Origin: an uncultured bacterium
GTDB taxonomy: Bacteria > Planctomycetota > UBA1135 > GCA-002686595
Direction: 5' to 3'
Length of the DNA: 64,000 bases
Assembly (NCBI GenBank): GCA_938083085.1
Contig: CALLKX010000042.1
Coordinates: forward strand, 62,001 to 126,000
Under the pieces are notes generated by a model. That model saw only the letters and a list, made by a program, of their open reading frames with translations. It did no database searches and had not been told where the DNA came from. How positions within the stretch are numbered: position 1 is the stretch's first letter; every line of letters starts with the position of its first letter. Below are positions 61,301-64,000 of the stretch, in pieces. The translations under genes were made by a program, and so were the position numbers.

Positions 61301-62315
61301 CGCCTCGCGCGGCCGCGAGGTGTTCCTGGACGAGGAGCGCGCGCGGTGCGTCACGTGCCACGCCTTCCAGCTCGGGGACGTACGCGTCGGCATCGACCTC
61401 GGTCCGGAGCTGACCCAGATCCGCAAGAAGCTCACGGGGGAGGCGCTCTTCGACGCGATCCTGAACCCGAGCGCGTCCATCGCGTTCGGCTACGACACCT
61501 ACCTGCTGGAGACCGAGGACGGGCTGCTCCACTCAGGCTTCCTGCTGGCGGACGGCGCGACGGTGGCGCTGCTCGAGACGGACGGCGAGCGGGTGACCTT
61601 CGGCCGGGACGAGATCAAGCAGCGGACGAAGCAGAAGGTCTCGACCATGCCCCAGGGGCTGGCGTCGGACCTCACGCCCCAGGAGCTGGCCGATCTGGTC
61701 GCGTTCCTCGCGGAGGATCATGAGACCACGCCGGAGCTCGGCGAGCCGGTCGTGCTCTTCGATGGGGGAGGCCTTGAGCATTGGACCCACCACCTCTCCG
61801 ACAGCTCGGTTGCCTTCGAGGACGTTTGGTCCGTGCAGGACGGTGTGATCCGCTGCGAGGGGCGGCCCTCGGGCTACCTCAAGACGCGCGAGAGCTACGA
61901 CAGCTACCTCCTCACCCTGGAGTGGCGCTTTGACCCGTCGAGCGGCCCGGGGAACTCGGGCGTGCTGCTGCGCATGACCGGCGAGGACAAGGTCTGGCCG
62001 CGCTCCATCGAGGCGCAGCTCCAGCATCGGAACGCCGGGGACTTCTGGAACATCGACGCCTTCGGGATGCGGACGGATCCCGCGCGGCTGCGCGGCCGGA
62101 ACACGAAGCGCCGCGCGCCCTCCTCCGAGCGGCCCGTCGGCGAGTGGAACCGTTACGAGATCCTGGTGGACGGCCCGAGGGTCGAGCTGCGGGTGAACGG
62201 TGTGCTCCAGAACACGGCGGACTGGTGCGAGGAGGTGTCGGGGCCGATCTGCCTCCAGTCGGAGGGCGCCGTGATCGAGTTCCGTGAGATCCAGCTGCGC
62301 CCTGTCCGGCGATGA
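58380..62315 (+). CDS. PVC-type multidomain cytochrome c with NPCBM and DUF1080-like domains
   Basis: 1311-residue exported protein (signal LLPAGLLLAAPLLAQ). Domain order: residues 35-440, planctomycete membrane-bound-dehydrogenase-type beta-propeller with DTDGDG-like loops (EDTDGDGVCD, NDDDGN); 450-720, HEAT-like helical repeats; about 735-880, NPCBM-like carbohydrate-binding module (FERGIGTHAHSEVAF); about 980-1110, heme c domain with CVTCH near 990; 1120-1310, DUF1080/3-keto-disaccharide-hydrolase fold (VLFDGGGLEHW; NSGVLLRM; EAQLQHRNAGDFWNIDAFG). The likely job is periplasmic oxidation or hydrolysis of sugars with electron transfer to the respiratory chain. Substrate unknown. Confidence 0.9.
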   Translation: MLPFPRRAASLLPAGLLLAAPLLAQDASPGDSLLGSFEVPEGLDATLWAESPSLFNPTAMDVDARGRVWVTEAVNYRQWGGRNPGKHFDGGDRVVILEDTDGDGVCDASKVFVQDPDLTAPLGIAVVGDRIYVSCSPNLYVYEDTDGDDIADRREVVLTGFGGFDHDHGLHSVTPHVDGKLYVAVGNAGPHMVTGPDGWSLRSGSLYSGGGPRSVENRPGLVSDDGQVWTGGLVLRMNHDGSDIEVMGHNFRNNYEVAVNAMGELFTADNDDDGNRSCRTTWIMPGGDYGFFSSDGSRSWQADRRPGLTTQEAHWHQGDPGVLPGGTINGGGGPTGVAVYEGELMARWIDGAVLNCDAGARVVYAHQPRAVGAGIELDPGFLIRPRADETGQTGQWFRPSDVAVGPAGEVYVADWYDPGVGGHAARDREAYGRILRIAPAGAEVKTPAVDVSGFPGALAALKSPAPAVRELARAALMMMGEDVVPALVMAAVSRGGDERFAARCAQVLTSMEIEGDLLRLPAPPTGGTANPSIQIPPAGAFMIEAALQQDPQSTAASLLGHGLIEGMEPAVLRRVLQSLRGEALEGPVLELCLEAAVRVDGTDPWLLEALVQVLEEDADLAYAELSASFAETPLAWDARFEALAWRLHPASAVPGLAARAMSPQLDAGARRRALDALAFAPGRAAAEAVAVAAVAGPEDLRGYAGWWVEHRSGNDWRDYGLNISTGTLADAERAWTSEVMGEGVADFDVELDRVSMAWLVVTNGGDGNSCDWAAWIDPRVVMADGREVSLSSGWVEARAEWGSVNSNRDPQGGPLEIGDETFERGIGTHAHSEVAFAIPAGAVRLVGRCGPERGGTDQGIGSSTSVTFEVWLERADEPAAVLDWLAEFMAEDASAEGRAAALQRLARNEQGALLLIQAKRDGQLEPAVVPEVAALLHGSDQLAIRALASEHFERPGMEGATIPSMAALMALEGDASRGREVFLDEERARCVTCHAFQLGDVRVGIDLGPELTQIRKKLTGEALFDAILNPSASIAFGYDTYLLETEDGLLHSGFLLADGATVALLETDGERVTFGRDEIKQRTKQKVSTMPQGLASDLTPQELADLVAFLAEDHETTPELGEPVVLFDGGGLEHWTHHLSDSSVAFEDVWSVQDGVIRCEGRPSGYLKTRESYDSYLLTLEWRFDPSSGPGNSGVLLRMTGEDKVWPRSIEAQLQHRNAGDFWNIDAFGMRTDPARLRGRNTKRRAPSSERPVGEWNRYEILVDGPRVELRVNGVLQNTADWCEEVSGPICLQSEGAVIEFREIQLRPVRR

Positions 62316-62358
62316 GGCCCGGTTAGGGGTCCCTCCCTGGGGCCAGGAGTGTGGTTTA

Positions 62359-62387
62359 TTGACCTTTCTTGCGAATGAGTCTCAAAT
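62359..62387 (+). promoter_or_regulatory. Putative sigma70 promoter of the porin gene
   Basis: TTGACC at 62359-62364, 17-nt spacer, then TCAAAT at 62382-62387. It is overlapped and followed by two Fur-box-like palindromes. Transcription would begin near 62394. Confidence 0.5.
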
Positions 62388-62413
62388 GCGCTTGCCCTGA
62401 GAACGGTTCTCAG
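62371..62413. promoter_or_regulatory. Two Fur-box-like palindromes
   Basis: Site 1 centres on TGAG-T-CTCA (62376-62384) inside GCGAATGAGTCTCAAATGCGC, overlapping the -10 element. Site 2 is CTGAGAAC-G-GTTCTCAG (62397-62413), a perfect 8-bp palindrome close to the 7-1-7 Fur consensus (TGAGAAYnRTTCTCA). Centres are 25 nt apart. This fits iron-dependent repression of the porin gene; another metalloregulator is possible. Confidence 0.5.
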
Positions 62414-62486
62414 TTGTGGTCTGCGGCATCGCCAAGCGTCACCTCCCGACGCGCGCCTGCCGGCCTCGTCCACTGGACCGTTCACC

Positions 62487-63770
62487 ATGTTCTCGCTCGC
62501 CCTTCTGACCGCCTTCGCTCCCGCCCCTCAGGCGGGGCAACAGCCTGCCGCTGACGACATCGAGGCTCGCCTCCGCGCCCTTGAAGCGGACCGTGACCGG
62601 ATCTCCGCCGAGCTCGAGGCGGCCATGGACGCTCTCGCGGACGCCGAGGTCGACGTGGCTCCCGCCTCCGAGGTGGACGAGCAGAAGAAGGCCGCCTGGG
62701 AGGCTCTCGCCAGCCGCAACCTCGCCCCCCGGGCCTCGGCCGTGTACTCCGCCGACGGCCTCTCCTTCGGCGGCTACGGCGAGTTCCTCGGCGAAGCGAC
62801 CCGTAACAAGAGCGGGGACGACTTCGACGCCCTGCGCTGGGTCATGTACTTCGGCAGCCGCTTCTCCGACGACTGGATCTTCAACTCGGAGATCGAGATC
62901 GAGCACGGCACCACCGGCGCCACCTCGGCGACCACGGACTCCGCGGGCAGCGTGTCGGTGGAGTTCGCCTACCTGGACCACCTGCTGACCGACAGCGTCG
63001 CGCTGCGCGGCGGCGTCGTCCTCGTGCCGCTTGGGTTCATCAACGAGCGCCACGAGCCGACCACCTTCCTGGCCTCCGCCCGGCCCGAGACCGAGAAGCG
63101 CATCATCCCCTCCACCTGGCGCTCGACCGGAATCGGCGGGTACGGCCAGTTCGGCGACTTCGCTTGGACTGGCTACGCCATCAACGGCCTGAACGGCGAG
63201 GAGTTCGACGCGAACGGCGTCCGCGGCGGCCGACAGAAGGCCAACCGCGCCTCGATCGATACGGTCGCGCTCACGGGCCGCCTCGACTACATCGCGATTC
63301 CCGGCGTCACCCTCGGCGCGTCGATCTTCCACGGCAACTCGGGGGTCAACACGCCCGAGGACCTGGGCACGACGATCTGGGATCTCCACGGCGAGTGGAA
63401 CGAGGGGCCGTGGACCGTCCGTGGGCTCTATGCCGCCTCTGACATCGACGACACCGCCGCCTTCAACGCCCGGACGGGCGCGAACCTCGCCGAGCGCATG
63501 AGGGGCTGGTACCTCGAGGCGGGCTACGACCTCTTCTCGTTCATCGACGCCCCCGCGGGGCAGAGCCTCGACGCCTTCGTGCGCTACGAGGACCTCGACA
63601 CCCAGGCGCAGATGGCGTCCGGCTTCTCGGCCTCCGGTGGGACGGTCGACACCTTCACGACCATGGGCCTCAACTACCGCCCCCTCGACCAGGTGGTCCT
63701 CAAGACGGACTACACGGTGCTCGACGAGGGCGATGACGTGTACCGCTTCCTGATCGGCTACGCCTTCTGA
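62487..63770 (+). CDS. Outer membrane porin (OprO/OprP-like)
   Basis: 427-residue beta-barrel porin: signal peptide ending near PQAGQQP, an N-terminal coiled-coil (DDIEARLRALEADRDRISAELEAAMDALAD) of the type that anchors trimeric porins to peptidoglycan, then amphipathic strands (GGYGEFLGEAT, WIFNSEIEIEH, VALRGGVVLVPLGFINERHEP) ending in the terminal Phe of VYRFLIGYAF needed for Bam assembly. Likely takes up a small anion or an iron- or flavin-related solute. It sits directly behind Fur-like boxes and 7 nt before a probable FMN-binding gene, probably one transcript. Confidence 0.87.
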   Translation: MFSLALLTAFAPAPQAGQQPAADDIEARLRALEADRDRISAELEAAMDALADAEVDVAPASEVDEQKKAAWEALASRNLAPRASAVYSADGLSFGGYGEFLGEATRNKSGDDFDALRWVMYFGSRFSDDWIFNSEIEIEHGTTGATSATTDSAGSVSVEFAYLDHLLTDSVALRGGVVLVPLGFINERHEPTTFLASARPETEKRIIPSTWRSTGIGGYGQFGDFAWTGYAINGLNGEEFDANGVRGGRQKANRASIDTVALTGRLDYIAIPGVTLGASIFHGNSGVNTPEDLGTTIWDLHGEWNEGPWTVRGLYAASDIDDTAAFNARTGANLAERMRGWYLEAGYDLFSFIDAPAGQSLDAFVRYEDLDTQAQMASGFSASGGTVDTFTTMGLNYRPLDQVVLKTDYTVLDEGDDVYRFLIGYAF

Positions 63771-63777
63771 TCCTGCC

Positions 63778-64000
63778 ATGCTGCGCCTCCGAACCCTGAT
63801 CCCCCTCGCCCTCACGGCCATCGCCCTCTCCTTCGACTCCGCCTGGAGCCGGGGGGGGAGCGACGTGATCGACCAGGCTCTCGAGAGGGCGTTTCCTGGC
63901 TGCGCCATCGAGCGCGTGGTTTGCCGCCTCGGCGACCCCGAGCGCGCCAAGGTCAACGAGCTCGCGGACCAGAAGAAGTTCCGCAAGAAGACGACCTTCG
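63778..64000 (+). CDS. Probable FMN-binding-domain protein (3' truncated by window end)
   Basis: First 74 residues only: signal-peptide-like N terminus (LRTLIPLALTAIALSFDSAWS), then VIDQALERAFPGCAIERVVCRLGD, which resembles the start of exported FMN-binding proteins of the RnfG/NosR-related family. Seven nt separate it from the porin stop. The FMN-attachment threonine would lie beyond the window. Family call is tentative. Confidence 0.5.
   Translation, partial: MLRLRTLIPLALTAIALSFDSAWSRGGSDVIDQALERAFPGCAIERVVCRLGDPERAKVNELADQKKFRKKTTF

Noticed and set aside
58338-61532. Long minus-strand open frame (1064 residues) opposite the multidomain cytochrome gene
   Set aside because: It is Arg/His/Val-rich with no family motif. 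The plus strand codes for recognisable domains through the whole stretch, so this is an antisense shadow of GC-rich codons.
62439-63986. Minus-strand open frame (515 residues) opposite the porin
   Set aside because: It would read across the Fur-like boxes and has no family features; the plus strand has a signal peptide and a terminal Phe.

Overview
The window is a gene-dense, high-GC bacterial chromosome segment, most likely from a member of the Planctomycetota. The best evidence is the 1311-residue protein at 58380-62315, which joins a PVC-type beta-propeller, HEAT-like repeats, an NPCBM-like module, a CxxCH cytochrome domain and a DUF1080-type domain, a combination typical of planctomycetes. 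Large Ig-like, glycine-rich lipoproteins, frequent absence of Shine-Dalgarno sites and the general gene style agree. I see no phage, insertion sequence, CRISPR array, rRNA or tRNA. Two genes are cut by the window edges: an RNase E/G 3' end at the left and a probable FMN-binding protein at the right.

Layout. 1-2.6 kb: RNase E/G end, then rplU-rpmA-obg. 2.8-6.7 kb: a PilT/PilU-like ATPase and two tandem PDZ membrane proteins resembling GspC. 6.7-10.2 kb: a coupled run of coaX, a degenerate MnmE-like GTPase and an aspartate carbamoyltransferase fused to a PyrI-type zinc domain. 10.8-19.9 kb: three consecutive giant Ig-like lipoproteins. 19.8-26.9 kb: prepilin peptidase, OmpA-like lipoprotein, PilT, PilB, PilC and one prepilin. 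27.1-32.4 kb: tatD with a lipoprotein gene, then a fourth giant lipoprotein.

32.5-40.7 kb: amidohydrolase, DHH phosphoesterase, metallophosphatase, proline dehydrogenase, CutA coupled to an SLC13-type transporter, and a polytopic membrane protein. 41.3-47.9 kb: an exported protein and a TolC/MacA/MacB-type tripartite export operon. 47.9-58.2 kb: comM, an AhpD-like gene coupled to arsS (arsenosugar pathway), a peptidoglycan amidase, murQ with a small membrane ORF, a dienoyl-CoA-reductase-like SDR, a PaaZ/BoxD-type aldehyde dehydrogenase, a two-domain esterase, a VOC protein and a small hypothetical. 58.4-64 kb: the multidomain cytochrome, then a porin and a probable FMN-binding protein behind a promoter overlapped by Fur-box-like palindromes.

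How it fits together. The most coherent system is the type IV pilus / type II secretion-like core (two retraction-type ATPases, one PilB-type ATPase, PilC, prepilin peptidase, one prepilin, two GspC-like PDZ proteins) interleaved with four very large lipoproteins that share Ig-like domains and a similar C-terminal strand motif. I infer that the machine may export or display these lipoproteins or that they belong to its surface structure; no secretin or PilM-N-O-P-Q is in the window. A second theme is regulatory: several genes without a Shine-Dalgarno site have a TAGACT-like hexamer 5-10 nt before the start codon, suggesting leaderless transcripts.
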